A stretch of 64,000 bases of DNA from Mycetocola lacteus (GCF_003667575.1 NZ_RCUY01000002.1:124001-188000); one strand, 5' to 3'. Shown: positions 7,282-16,313, counted from the first letter of the stretch. Program-made: numbers and translations. Notes: generated from the letters alone by a model not told the origin.

Positions 7282-8535
7282 CTAACGCACCGAACGAATC
7301 GGGATCACCGCTATCGCCCCCAGCACCACCAGCACGATCGCGATGGGGAAAAGCATCACATATCCCCCGAAGGACACCACGATGAGGCCGGCCAGCGCGG
7401 GGCCAAAGGTCTGCGGCAGGGTGGCCGCAATGTTCAGGACCCCGAGGTCCTTGGCAAAGGTCTTTTCTGAGGGCAATACCTCGCTCATCAGCGCGGTATC
7501 CACGGCCTGGAACATCCCGCTGAAGAATCCGCCGAGGGCCGCGTAGATCAGCACCCCGGTAACCGACGGGGCGATCCAGGGCACCGAGAATCCCACCGCC
7601 ATCCCGATGCCCGCAATAATCACGAAGATGCGACGACGCCTCAGGCGATCCGATAGCGGCCCGGAGACCAGCACCGCAACCGTGGTCGCCACCAGGTTGA
7701 TGACGGCCACCAGCGGCACCAGCCCGATGGCCTCAGCACCGAGTCCGATGTAGTCCTGCAGGATGTACAGCTGATATCCGACCACCAGGTTGGTTCCGAC
7801 GTTGAGGAGCATGCGCCCACTAAATCCCCAGAAGAAATCGGGGTGCCTGATCGGATTGACCCAGAAGGTGTGGAAAAAGGCCGCCACGTCGAAGGGCTCA
7901 CGCGGTTCACCCCGATTGTCTCGGTCGGGATTGAGGAAAACAAATACCACCAGCACCACGAGGGTCACCCCGGCAAAAAACAGGTAGCCTGCGGGGATGT
8001 TGGCGGCAAACCGGCTGGCGATGACCTGTCCACCCGCCATTCCCGCCATGACCCCGAGCCCGGTGAACGCCGAAAACAATCCGCGCACGGGTCCCGGCAC
8101 ACGATCGGGCATGATGGCGCTGAGCGGCCCCTGGGAAAAGTTATAGGCCAGCTGGACCACACACCAGGAGATGACGATCTGGACCAGTGTGGAAGCGCTG
8201 GCGATACCGATCAATCCCAGTCCTCCCACCAGCGCGCCGATGATCATCCACGGGCTGCGTCGCCCGAACCGGCTACGGGTGCGGTCCGAGACCATGCCCG
8301 CCAAGGGCTGCGCGATCAGCGCAACGATGGCCCCGACCGCTAGTACCAGCGCCAGGTTTTCGGCTTTCTGGTCCTCCCCGAAGGCCTGAATCTGGAGCGG
8401 CAAGAGGATGCCCGGGATCGCGCCCCAGAGAAAAAACACCCCGAGGTTGGCCCCCAGGATGGAAAACAGGAGTCGGAGAAGAGGCCCACGAACCCGGGGC
8501 CGGTCCGGGGTAGATTCCGTGAGGGATGCGGTCAT
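7282..8535 (-). CDS. MFS transporter
   Basis: A 417-residue polytopic membrane protein with about 12 hydrophobic helices. The loop after helix 2 has AGMVSDRTRSRFGRRSPW, close to the D-R-x-R-x-G-R-R-x-P/R pattern of sugar (GPH-like) and actinobacterial MFS proteins; the second half repeats it as SGPLSDRLRRRRIF. The ATG at 8535 follows an AGAGGAC site. It converges with the lrp-like gene with only 17 bp between stops. Substrate unknown; no neighbouring catabolic gene points to one. Confidence 0.85.
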   Translation of the reverse strand: MTASLTESTPDRPRVRGPLLRLLFSILGANLGVFFLWGAIPGILLPLQIQAFGEDQKAENLALVLAVGAIVALIAQPLAGMVSDRTRSRFGRRSPWMIIGALVGGLGLIGIASASTLVQIVISWCVVQLAYNFSQGPLSAIMPDRVPGPVRGLFSAFTGLGVMAGMAGGQVIASRFAANIPAGYLFFAGVTLVVLVVFVFLNPDRDNRGEPREPFDVAAFFHTFWVNPIRHPDFFWGFSGRMLLNVGTNLVVGYQLYILQDYIGLGAEAIGLVPLVAVINLVATTVAVLVSGPLSDRLRRRRIFVIIAGIGMAVGFSVPWIAPSVTGVLIYAALGGFFSGMFQAVDTALMSEVLPSEKTFAKDLGVLNIAATLPQTFGPALAGLIVVSFGGYVMLFPIAIVLVVLGAIAVIPIRSVR

Positions 8536-8710
8536 GACGGGGTCCTCTCGTGTGGGCCCACCGACGGTGGTGGGTCTGCGCCACGATAGGCGCCATCCTC
8601 GCCTGGCATCAAATGAATTACCAGATCACAGGCGCTATCAGCCCGGAATTCCGGTGTCCGGAACCCCGCTCGGCGGACAAGCCGGACAAGCTGGCGGCCC
8701 GCACACCCCG

Positions 8711-8716
8711 TACGAT
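8711..8716 (+). promoter_or_regulatory. -10 box of small membrane protein gene
   Basis: TACGAT followed by 6 nt (GGAGGC) and the ATG at 8723. The 6-nt sequence could also act as a Shine-Dalgarno element. Confidence 0.45.
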
Positions 8717-8722
8717 GGAGGC

Positions 8723-8956
8723 ATGGCTGCCTCCAGACGACGTGCAAACCCCCTCGGCCTCATCGGCATGGGCCTCATGGCCCTCGGCGTGGTCGGGCTG
8801 GTGCTGGGGCTCCTCCAGCCCTGGCGCACCTGCGGGGACGACATCATCGCCGCCGCCTGCCCGGCAACCGGTACCGAGCTGGGCGTGATGATCGGCGCGA
8901 TGATCGTGGGCCTGGCCGGTTTTGTCGTGATGTTCTTCGCGCTGCGCCGCAGCTAA
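8723..8956 (+). CDS. small two-helix membrane protein
   Basis: A 77-residue protein with a basic N-terminus (MAASRRRANP), a hydrophobic helix at about residues 11-31, a short loop with two cysteines (TCGDDIIAAACPATG), a second helix at about 52-72 and a basic end (LRRS). No family recognised. The ATG at 8723 was chosen because hydrophobicity and the GGAGG sequence fit there; the longer open frame runs back over the divergent MFS promoter region. Confidence 0.65.
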   Translation: MAASRRRANPLGLIGMGLMALGVVGLVLGLLQPWRTCGDDIIAAACPATGTELGVMIGAMIVGLAGFVVMFFALRRS

Positions 8957-8983
8957 CCGACCGCGCGTTCGTACGCCCGCCCC

Positions 8984-8989
8984 TAGACT
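8984..8989 (+). promoter_or_regulatory. -10 box of DUF3054 gene
   Basis: TAGACT ends 6 nt before the ATG at 8996, consistent with a leaderless transcript. Confidence 0.45.
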
Positions 8990-8995
8990 GGGAGC

Positions 8996-9394
8996 ATGCG
9001 TTTTGGATCCTCCCCCACCCGATCGATTGTCTCCGCCGCGGCACTGGACGCCCTGCTGATCATCGTCTTCGTGATGCTGGGCCGGCGCAGTCACGCCGAG
9101 GGCAACGACCTGCTGGGGATCCTCGGAACCGCCTGGCCCTTCCTGGTGGGTGCGGCGATCGGCTGGATCGTCACCCTCGCCTGGCGCAACCCGGTAGCCC
9201 TGCGCTGGACCGGTCCGCTGATCTGGCTGGCGACCGTGGTGCTGGGCCTGCCGCTGCGGGTTCTCGCCGGTGGTGAAGCTCCGATCTCGTTTGTGCTGGT
9301 GACCGCCGGAGTCCTCGCGGTCTTCCTGATCGGCTGGCGCGCACTGGCGCTGCTGCTGATGTCGCGTCGTGGACGCCGCAGTACGCGCCGCTAG
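8996..9394 (+). CDS. DUF3054 family membrane protein
   Basis: A 132-residue protein with four predicted transmembrane helices. It matches the DUF3054 layout: ALDALLIIVFVMLGRRSHAEG at the start, GIVGTAWPFL-like LLGILGTAWPFLVGAAIGW, a TRWTGPL-like segment (LRWTGPLIWL) and a Gly-rich third helix. Common in Actinobacteria; function unknown. The C-terminus is basic (SRRGRRSTRR). A long hairpin follows the stop codon. Confidence 0.8.
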   Translation: MRFGSSPTRSIVSAAALDALLIIVFVMLGRRSHAEGNDLLGILGTAWPFLVGAAIGWIVTLAWRNPVALRWTGPLIWLATVVLGLPLRVLAGGEAPISFVLVTAGVLAVFLIGWRALALLLMSRRGRRSTRR

Positions 9395-9449
9395 CGTTCG
9401 CTTACCTATTTGATGGCAGCCGGGGACCCGCCGCTGACCCTCAATAACG

Positions 9450-9487
9450 CGGAGAGGCGGGGACACCGTGGTGTCCCCGCCTCTCCG
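9450..9487 (+). terminator. bidirectional terminator hairpin between DUF3054 and the convergent small gene
   Basis: Perfect 18-bp arms (CGGAGAGGCGGGGACACC and its complement) with a minimal 2-nt centre, followed on the plus strand by TTTAAGTT. It lies between two convergent stops. Confidence 0.75.
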
Positions 9488-9500
9488 TTTAAGTTGGCGA

Positions 9501-9695
9501 CTAGTCGCGCAGCTTGTCCTTGGCCTCGTTACGGGCGCGGACCGACTCTGCTTCGGCCTCGGCCTTCTTGACCTCGGCGTCGGCCTTGACCTCGTCAGCC
9601 TTGTCCTTGGCCTGGTCCACCAGGTCGTGTGCGGCGCGCGAAACCTTTTCGGCTCCGGCTTCGATGGTTTCCTTGGCGTCTTCGATGAATCCCAT
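9501..9695 (-). CDS. small charged helical protein (possible stress protein)
   Basis: A 64-residue protein, almost entirely charged and Ala-rich, with repeating KADEVKADAEVKKAEAEAE-type heptads predicting one long amphipathic helix. Composition resembles CsbD, YtxH-tail or LEA-like stress proteins but no family is certain. The ATG at 9695 has a strong GAGGAGG site 5 nt upstream, so translation should be efficient. The longer open frame above it has no support. Confidence 0.65.
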   Translation of the reverse strand: MGFIEDAKETIEAGAEKVSRAAHDLVDQAKDKADEVKADAEVKKAEAEAESVRARNEAKDKLRD

Positions 9696-9772
9696 AATTC
9701 CTCCTCGAGCTAGTGAATAACCTACGTTTTTATTCTGGTCGATGGGGGCTGAAAATCCAATGAAAAGACAAA

Positions 9773-9804
9773 AATGACGATTCGCCCGTAGGGGAATCGT
9801 CATT
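9773..9804 (-). terminator. intrinsic terminator of the 10236-9828 operon
   Basis: Arms AATGACGATTC / GAATCGTCATT enclose an inner CCC/GGG pair. On the minus strand the stem is followed by TTTTGTCTTTT, a good U-tract. Confidence 0.75.
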
Positions 9805-9827
9805 CAGTGTTGGTGCGCGGTGCGCGA

Positions 9828-10067
9828 CTACCGCCAGGCAAAACCCCGGCGCAGCCGCAGGAGCACACCGATCGCGTGCACGATGATGGCGAGGGCGATC
9901 ACACCCAGGCCGATCCCCGCGCCGGCGGCATCGAGCCGATAGGCGGCAACGCCAATCAGCAGGATCCCGGTCATCAGACCGAGGATACCCACCACCGAAA
10001 ACACGCGTGATAGCGCCGTGGCGTCCCCGGCAATTGCCTCGGAACGCCCCTCCTTGAGAACGGTCAC
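9828..10067 (-). CDS. small two-helix membrane protein
   Basis: A 79-residue protein with a soluble N-terminus (about 20 residues), two hydrophobic helices (about 22-43 and 49-68) and a basic C-terminal end (LRLRRGFAWR). No family recognised. It starts 10 bp after the stop of another small membrane protein gene, so the two form an operon ended by the hairpin at 9773-9804. Confidence 0.6.
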   Translation of the reverse strand: MTVLKEGRSEAIAGDATALSRVFSVVGILGLMTGILLIGVAAYRLDAAGAGIGLGVIALAIIVHAIGVLLRLRRGFAWR

Positions 10068-10077
10068 CGTTCTCCCG

Positions 10078-10236
10078 CTAGCGCCTCCGCAGCATGTGGA
10101 AGGGGATAGCGAGGCTCAGCGAAATCGCCAGGATTCCGGCGAAGAACACCACCGCGTGCAGCTCTTCCAGGTGGAAGGCCAGACCAAACAGGTAGATTCC
10201 ACCCAGGAACAGGACCAGTGCAATTACAAAAATCAT
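10078..10236 (-). CDS. very small membrane protein
   Basis: A 52-residue open frame from ATG 10236 to TAG. Translation gives MIFVIALVLFLGGIYLFGLA, then FHLEELHAVVFFAGILAISL and SLAIPFHMLRRR. Two hydrophobic helices are separated by the acidic turn HLEELH, with a basic C-terminus. The 10-bp gap to the next small membrane gene and the smooth hydrophobic pattern support it being real. No family recognised and no strong ribosome-binding site. Confidence 0.55.
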   Translation of the reverse strand: MIFVIALVLFLGGIYLFGLAFHLEELHAVVFFAGILAISLSLAIPFHMLRRR

Positions 10237-10291
10237 GCTGACAGTCTACCGAGGGAGTGCCCCGAAACTCGATTCGAGAGAAAACCTCGTG

Positions 10292-13200
10292 CTATTGAAA
10301 ATCTCGGGACCGGGTGCGAACCGCAAGATCCAGGGGTTCGGCACCGTCCGCGACCAGGTTAATGATGCCCTCGGGGCTGCGCTCCAGGATGCCACGAATG
10401 ACCAGGGCCGGGGATTCGCGCAGGACTCGGCGGTGGCGCTGCCAGAGGCCGACGCTACAGATCACGTTGATCATCCCGTCCTCATCTTCGAGGTTCACAA
10501 ACGTGATCCCCGAGGCGGTGGCCGGACGCTGACGGTGCACCACGACCCCGGCCACCCGCACCCGCCGGCCGGATTCGGTGTCGCGCAGCGCGGCCGACCC
10601 GAGAATTCCGCGGGTGCCGAGGACCGTACGCAGCCCGCGCATCGGATGATCATCGGTCGAGATCCCGGTGGCCCAGAGGTCGGCGGCGAGGGTTTCCTGG
10701 GCATCCAGCAGCGCAAACAGCGGTGGCTGGACGGTCACCGCAGATCCGGCCAGCTGATTCGGGTTCTCCCGCGATGCCGGACCCGCCTGCCAGAGGGCCT
10801 GGCGACGCGAGGTACCCAGCCCGTCGCAGGCACCCGAGGTGGCCAGCGCCTCCAACTGGGTTGCCGAGAGTCCGGTGCGGCGGCCGAGGTCCTCCATGCT
10901 CCGATACTCACCGCCACGCTCACGCTCGGCGACGATCCGCGCGGCCGCCTCGGCCCCGATCCCGGTGATCCCGGCCAGGCCCAGGCGCACGGCAAAGCCG
11001 GTGTCGCGACGGTGCTCATGATCGAGGACGGGACCCGACGGGTCGAAGGGGCCGGGGCTTTCGGCGGGCGTGTGCAGGCAGGCGTCCATACCGCACCGCT
11101 CGGTGCTCTGGGCCGGGAGGGGTTCCAGCCCGGCGTCCACCCCCGAACGATGCAGGTCCGGGCGCAGGGTGCGCACGCCGTGCCGGGTCGCATCGGCCAC
11201 CAGCGTGTGCGGGGCGTAGAACCCCATCGGCTGGGCGCGCAGTAGTGCGGCGAGGAACGCGCCGGGATAGTGCAGGCGCAGCCAGGCGCTCGCATAGACG
11301 ATCAGGGCGAAGCTGATCGAGTGGCTCTCGGCAAATCCGAAGTTGGAAAAGGCCTCGATCCGCTCGTAGATGTTGTCAGCCTCGGCCCCCACGATGCCGT
11401 TTTCGGCCATGCCCGCATAGAGCTTTTCGCGCAGGGTCGCGATCTTCTCCCGGCCGCGCTTGGAACCCATCGCCCGGCGCAGCAGGTCGGCATCCTCGGC
11501 GTCGCAGCCGCCCACGGCCATCGCCATCTGCATCAGCTGCTCCTGAAACAGCGGGATCCCCAGGGTGCGCTCAAGCACCGGTTCGAGACTCGGGTGCAGG
11601 TAGGTCACCGGTTCCTGTCCCATCCGGCGACGAATATAGGGGTGCACCGCGCCGCCCTGGATGGGCCCCGGACGCACCAGCGCCACCTCGATTACCAGGT
11701 CGTAGAACGTGCGCGGGCGCAGCCGCGGGAGCATCCCCAGCTGCGCGCGCGACTCGACCTGGAAAACCCCCACGGCGTCGGCCCGGCACAGCTGGTCGTA
11801 CACCCCGGCCTCCTCCTTGGGGAGCGAGTGGAGGTCCCAGTGCTCGCCGGTGTGCTCCTCCACCAGATCGAAGCAGTGCTGGATCGCCGCCAGCATGCCG
11901 AGGCCCAGCAGGTCGAATTTGACCAGGCCCATCCAGGCGCAGTCATCCTTGTCCCACTGCAGGACCGTGCGTCCATCCATCCGGCCGTGTTCGATCGGGC
12001 AGACCTCCCCCACCGGGCGATCGGTCAGCACCATGCCGCCCGAGTGGATGCCCAGGTGTCGGGGAAAGCCCAGCAGCTCGGTACTGAGGGTGCGCAGTTC
12101 CTCGGGAATCTCGGGATCCTCGGCGAGCGCGCTGCCGCGTTCGATCCGCTTAGACCACGCATCCTGCTGCCCCGGGGTATAGCCCAGCGCCTTGGCCATG
12201 TCCCGGATGGCCGCCTTGGGCCGGTAGGTGATGACGTTGGCGACCTGCGCCGCGTTGAAGCGTCCATAGCGCTCGTACACGTACTGGATGACCTCCTCGC
12301 GGCGGTCGGCATCGAAGTCCACATCGATGTCCGGTTCCTCGGCGCGCAGGCTGGAGAGGAAGCGTTCAAAGGGCAGACCGTAGGCGATCGAGTCCACCGC
12401 GGTGATCTCCAGCAGGTAGCACACGGCCGAGTTGGCGGCCGAACCCCGGCCCTGGCAGAGGATCCCGCGCGAGCGCGCAAACTGCACGATATCGTGCACG
12501 ATGAGGAAGTAGCCGGGGAAGTCCTTTTGCTCGATCACCGCGAGCTCGCGGGTGATGCGGTCGCGGTCGCCCTCGCTCATATTCGGATAGAGCTTGGCGG
12601 CCCCGCGCCAGGTGAGTTCGCGCAGCCAGCTCATCGGGGTGTGCCCCTCGGGCACCTCCTGCCGCGGGAGCCGGGGGCGGGCCGAGCGCAGCCGGAACCC
12701 GATCTCGTCGGCCACGGTCACGGTGTGCGCGGCGGCCCCCGGATACCGGGCGAAGCGCGCGTGCATCTCGGCCGGGGAACGCAGATACGCGCCACCGGCG
12801 GCGGGCAGCCAGCCGGCGTGGGCGTCCACGCTGGTGCGGGCGCGCACGGCGGCGAGGGCCCGGGCCAGCGGGCGACGGTTCGGGGCCGCATAGTGGGCAC
12901 CGGTGGTCGCCACGATCGGTAGGCCACGCTCCCGGGCGAGGGCGGCCAGAGCGTCGTTGCGGGTGCTGTCACGCGGATCCCCCAGGTCGGTCAGCTCGAC
13001 CAGCACGTTCTCGGGTCCAAACCGTTCCTCCAGCCGGATGAGTTCGGCCCGGGCGGCATCCAGCCCCTCGGCTTCCAGGGCCGATCGCACCGGCCCCTTG
13101 CGGCAGCCGGTGAGGGCGATGACCCGGTCGCGCAGGCTCTCTGCCAGCACATCGGGATCGAACCGCGGTGCGCCCTTCTCGGCCTCGGGGGCGAGCTGCC

Positions 13201-13660
13201 CGCGGGTGATCGCCCCGGCGAGCGCATGGTATCCCTCGATCCCCCGGGCAAGCAGCAGCAGGTGCTGACCGGCCGGATCGGGCACCCCGTTCTGCGGGGC
13301 GTCCAGGCCCAGGGTCAGCTCGGCCCCAAACATCGTGTGCAGATCGGGGTGCTTCTCGGCGGCCTCGGCCAGGCGTACCGCCCCGTAGAACCCGTTGTGG
13401 TCGGTGAGGGCCAGGCCGTGTAGTCCGAGCCGGGCAGCCTCATCCGCCAGCTCCTCGGGGCCGGATGCCCCGTCCAGGAAGCTGAAGTTGGAGTGGGTAT
13501 GCAGCTCGGCGTATCCCGGGCCGTCCGTCGCTCCGGGGAGGTCCTCGGCGCACGGTTCGGCAGCCGTCTCCGGGGTCTCCGGTGCGGCCTCGGCGGTGCG
13601 CCGCCCGCTCAGCCGGCGTTCAAACTCCGACCAGGGGATCGGCGGATTCGAGAATCCCAT
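10292..13660 (-). CDS. dnaE2: error-prone DNA polymerase III alpha subunit DnaE2 (ImuC)
   Basis: A 1122-residue C-family DNA polymerase for SOS translesion synthesis and induced mutagenesis. An N-terminal PHP domain begins near residue 48 (AELHTHSNFSFLDGASGPE). The catalytic triad region includes PDIDVDFDADRREEVIQYVY, and the C-terminal OB-fold has RVRVAGVVVHRQRPATASG. DnaE2 is shorter than DnaE1 and lacks the tau-binding tail, consistent here. The ATG at 13660 follows AGAGGAG; the longer frame overlaps imuB. Third gene of imuA-imuB-dnaE2, 76 bp after imuB, and presumably LexA-controlled. Confidence 0.95.
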   Translation of the reverse strand: MGFSNPPIPWSEFERRLSGRRTAEAAPETPETAAEPCAEDLPGATDGPGYAELHTHSNFSFLDGASGPEELADEAARLGLHGLALTDHNGFYGAVRLAEAAEKHPDLHTMFGAELTLGLDAPQNGVPDPAGQHLLLLARGIEGYHALAGAITRGQLAPEAEKGAPRFDPDVLAESLRDRVIALTGCRKGPVRSALEAEGLDAARAELIRLEERFGPENVLVELTDLGDPRDSTRNDALAALARERGLPIVATTGAHYAAPNRRPLARALAAVRARTSVDAHAGWLPAAGGAYLRSPAEMHARFARYPGAAAHTVTVADEIGFRLRSARPRLPRQEVPEGHTPMSWLRELTWRGAAKLYPNMSEGDRDRITRELAVIEQKDFPGYFLIVHDIVQFARSRGILCQGRGSAANSAVCYLLEITAVDSIAYGLPFERFLSSLRAEEPDIDVDFDADRREEVIQYVYERYGRFNAAQVANVITYRPKAAIRDMAKALGYTPGQQDAWSKRIERGSALAEDPEIPEELRTLSTELLGFPRHLGIHSGGMVLTDRPVGEVCPIEHGRMDGRTVLQWDKDDCAWMGLVKFDLLGLGMLAAIQHCFDLVEEHTGEHWDLHSLPKEEAGVYDQLCRADAVGVFQVESRAQLGMLPRLRPRTFYDLVIEVALVRPGPIQGGAVHPYIRRRMGQEPVTYLHPSLEPVLERTLGIPLFQEQLMQMAMAVGGCDAEDADLLRRAMGSKRGREKIATLREKLYAGMAENGIVGAEADNIYERIEAFSNFGFAESHSISFALIVYASAWLRLHYPGAFLAALLRAQPMGFYAPHTLVADATRHGVRTLRPDLHRSGVDAGLEPLPAQSTERCGMDACLHTPAESPGPFDPSGPVLDHEHRRDTGFAVRLGLAGITGIGAEAAARIVAERERGGEYRSMEDLGRRTGLSATQLEALATSGACDGLGTSRRQALWQAGPASRENPNQLAGSAVTVQPPLFALLDAQETLAADLWATGISTDDHPMRGLRTVLGTRGILGSAALRDTESGRRVRVAGVVVHRQRPATASGITFVNLEDEDGMINVICSVGLWQRHRRVLRESPALVIRGILERSPEGIINLVADGAEPLDLAVRTRSRDFQ

Positions 13661-13736
13661 CTCGCGCTCCTCTCTGCTGTGTTGCCTGGGCGGGTGCCCG
13701 CCCCGATCATCGATGTGTTGGGCCGCCAGGGCCCGC

Positions 13737-15353
13737 TCAGTCGTAGCGAGCCTCGGCCCACCACTCGCTACGATCACGGCGCACCAGCCAGCCGTGGCCG
13801 CGCTCATCCACCAGCTGAAAGCGGTCGACCCGCTCGGCCGTGGTCCCGGTGATTACCGGCCAGGGGCCCGCCCAGGCCCGCACCGTCGAGTCCACCCCGC
13901 CCGGGGCGATCCGCGGCAGCGGCGGGATCACCAGGCGGTGTGGCGGGGCGCTCAGCATGTCCCGGTCGGTGATGCTCACGCTCTCCCCCGCCGCATCGAT
14001 CACCCGCACCGGCAGCGGCTCGGCCAGCACCGTCTGGGGTGGCGCCCCGGGCAGGCTCCCGGGCCAGGGACCGGCGGGATCGGTGCGCGGATCGCGCTCA
14101 CCCCAGGGCACCAGGCTCTGACGTTCCCGCGGTTCGCGGCCCGCGCCGATCCGGGCGGTCAGGACCCCGTCGTGACCCACCATCCCCTGTAACCGGGTCA
14201 GCCCGTTATGCACGCGGGTGTCCGGTCCGCCGCCCCAGAGCCCGGGCTCCTGGGTGCTCATCGCGGCGAGGGTTTCGGGGATCACCCGGATCAGCGCCAC
14301 CGGTTCGGACAGCGCCGCCTCGATCGCCCCGGATCCCTGCAGCTGCCAGCGCACCCGGTCCACAACGTCGCCCGCATCGAGGTGTCGGGGGTGCAACCAG
14401 CTGCGGGCGCTGCGCCCGCCACGGTCCCCGATAATCTCGATTCGCACCGCGCTCACCACCAGCGCATGCTCGGTCAGGCCCGCCAGAAAGCGGTCGGCGG
14501 AGGCACGGAACCCGAAGGCCGCCTGGTCGGCGCGCTCAAGCGGCGGATCAAACTCGCGCTCCACCGCAAGCTCGGCCGGTGGGATGCGTGGGCGCACCCG
14601 ACGCGGATCCTCTCCCGCGGCGATCCGATGCGCCTGCTCCCCCGCCGCCCCAAACCGGTCCCGGACCGAGGCTGCCGGCAGCGCGGCCAGCTCCCCGAGT
14701 CGGTGCACGCCAAGCCGGGCGAGCACCCGTGTCAGCTCGGGTTCGCCCAGCGTGGTCACCGGCATCTGGGCGAGAAAACGCGCCGACTGTCCGGGCGGGA
14801 TCACCAGGATCGCGTCGGTAATGGGGGCGGCATCCTCGGATTCGGCCACCGTCCCCGGCGCCTCCGGCAGGGAAGACGGCACCGCACGGTACGCCGCCTG
14901 CTGAGCGGCAAAGACCCCGTCGGCCGCGCCGATCCGTACCGCCGATCCGGCCGGGATCACCCCCTCCTCCCGCAGCGCCGCGGTCAGCGCTTGCGCCGCC
15001 GCCGCCTCACTTCCGTAGTAGCGCGCGGGACCACGCCCGGGCACCAGACACAGCCCCGGCCGCACCTGCTGAATACTCGGCACGATGCCCTCCAGGATTC
15101 GAATCAGCGGTTCGAATCGTCGATGATCCACATCCTCCCGATACGGCAGAAACACCGCCTCGGCCGACCGCTCCTGAGCCTCCCGGATGCGCAACCCTCG
15201 GCGCACCCCCAGCGCCCGCGCCACCGCATTCGCGGCGAACACCTCGCCGCGCGCGGTCAGCACCACCGGGGCTTCGAGGGAAATCTCCGCATCCTCGGCG
15301 GCGGTGAGGACCGCCCAATCAGGAAGCCACAGTGCCACCACTCGTTCACTCAT
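13737..15353 (-). CDS. imuB: ImuB, Y-family polymerase-like mutasome hub protein
   Basis: A 538-residue DinB/Y-family relative. It begins VVALWLPDWAV, where active Y-family polymerases carry catalytic acidic residues, so it is expected to be catalytically dead. It continues with ANAVARALGVRRGLRIREAQ, the fingers/palm region, and LARLGVHRLGELAALPAASVRDRFG, a helix-hairpin-helix. In mycobacteria ImuB bridges DnaE2, ImuA' and the beta clamp. The start at 15353 was chosen over ATG 15368 because homology begins at SERVVALWLP; either is possible. Middle gene of the mutasome operon. Confidence 0.9.
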   Translation of the reverse strand: MSERVVALWLPDWAVLTAAEDAEISLEAPVVLTARGEVFAANAVARALGVRRGLRIREAQERSAEAVFLPYREDVDHRRFEPLIRILEGIVPSIQQVRPGLCLVPGRGPARYYGSEAAAAQALTAALREEGVIPAGSAVRIGAADGVFAAQQAAYRAVPSSLPEAPGTVAESEDAAPITDAILVIPPGQSARFLAQMPVTTLGEPELTRVLARLGVHRLGELAALPAASVRDRFGAAGEQAHRIAAGEDPRRVRPRIPPAELAVEREFDPPLERADQAAFGFRASADRFLAGLTEHALVVSAVRIEIIGDRGGRSARSWLHPRHLDAGDVVDRVRWQLQGSGAIEAALSEPVALIRVIPETLAAMSTQEPGLWGGGPDTRVHNGLTRLQGMVGHDGVLTARIGAGREPRERQSLVPWGERDPRTDPAGPWPGSLPGAPPQTVLAEPLPVRVIDAAGESVSITDRDMLSAPPHRLVIPPLPRIAPGGVDSTVRAWAGPWPVITGTTAERVDRFQLVDERGHGWLVRRDRSEWWAEARYD

Positions 15354-15465
15354 CGACCCATCACCCACCGCACAGCCACAACACCAACACCCGCGCGCTC
15401 AGGAACCCACCGCACACACCACGACCAGGGCGGCATCACCCACCCAGAAACACAGTCCCGCGGCA

Positions 15466-16212
15466 TCAGCCCACCCCCGCTAAACGGCGCTCGGGCCGCG
15501 GCACCGCGCGGATACCGGGTCGCTCGGCCGCGATCAACCCGCCGCTCTCGGCCAGGGTCAGCGAGGCTCGACGCAGGCGTCCGGCGCGATCGGTCGCCTC
15601 AACCCTCAGCTCCCGCGCCCCCAGATATCCAAATCCCGCGCCGATCCCACCCCAGTTTCCGGCGCTATTATGCAGCTCTGCGTCGCTCCCTGGCCAGGTG
15701 CCCAGGGTCACCAGCGTCGCCGCTCGCTGGTGCAGTCGAGCCGTCAGACGCGCACGATCCGACGTACTCAGGTGTGGGGCGGGCCCGGTGATGATCACGG
15801 TCACCACATCGGCGAGCGCCGCCACCACCTCCAGCCAGTGTGCACCGGGCTGGGGCACCACCACCAGGCGTTCGAGGTTGATCCCCACCCGCTCGGCGGC
15901 CTCCAGGCCAAAGGTTGGCAGGTCCACCACGGCGCTCCAGGACCCGGCCAGGCTCGGCCCCGCGGCCAGCGCCATCGCCAGCACCGGCGCATCCGGCACC
16001 GCATACACTCCGCCCGCTCGCAGCGCACCGCCGGGCAGCAGGTCGCCGAGGATCGGCAGCGTCGGTAGTGGCTGAGACTCTAGTTCGGTGCGCTGCATCC
16101 CCCGGATGCGCTCACGCAGCGCCGCCACGGTGCCCGCCCGTTCGGCGGCACCGGAATCGGCACCGGGCCGAGCGGGTCCGGTGCCCACACGAGAGGAGAA
16201 AGCGAGCGACAT
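15466..16212 (-). CDS. imuA: ImuA-type RecA-like mutasome protein
   Basis: A 248-residue RecA-fold protein, first gene of the mutasome operon. The N-terminus has the family's ALRERIRGMQ helix and LPTLPILGDLLPGGALRAGGVYAV. Where RecA has a GxxxxGKT Walker A loop, this protein has YAVPDAPVLAMAL, so no ATP-binding lysine is visible, as in actinobacterial ImuA'. In mycobacteria ImuA' binds ImuB and is needed for induced mutagenesis. The ATG at 16212 lies 11 nt downstream of a LexA box, so repression is direct and the leader is very short. Confidence 0.88.
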   Translation of the reverse strand: MSLAFSSRVGTGPARPGADSGAAERAGTVAALRERIRGMQRTELESQPLPTLPILGDLLPGGALRAGGVYAVPDAPVLAMALAAGPSLAGSWSAVVDLPTFGLEAAERVGINLERLVVVPQPGAHWLEVVAALADVVTVIITGPAPHLSTSDRARLTARLHQRAATLVTLGTWPGSDAELHNSAGNWGGIGAGFGYLGARELRVEATDRAGRLRRASLTLAESGGLIAAERPGIRAVPRPERRLAGVG

Positions 16213-16222
16213 GCGTTAATAT

Positions 16223-16238
16223 TCGAACACATGTTCGA
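16223..16238 (-). promoter_or_regulatory. LexA (SOS) box upstream of imuA
   Basis: TCGAACACATGTTCGA matches the Gram-positive/actinobacterial LexA consensus TCGAAC-N4-GTTCGA exactly in both half-sites. It lies 11-26 nt upstream of the imuA start and would cover the promoter. Confidence 0.9.
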
Positions 16239-16313
16239 TTAAGTCAATTACGTACGGCATGTCCTGTCGCATCGCGACGGGCCCGGTTTTTTGCGCCTCA
16301 AAACACAGACGGA

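Noticed and set aside
11270..12922. 550-codon open frame antisense to dnaE2
   Set aside because: Low-complexity His/Arg/Gly-rich translation opposite conserved PHP and catalytic domains of DnaE2; a GC-rich shadow.
14208..15791. 527-codon plus-strand frame opposite imuB/imuA
   Set aside because: Crosses the imuA-imuB gap without any start signal and lacks recognisable motifs.
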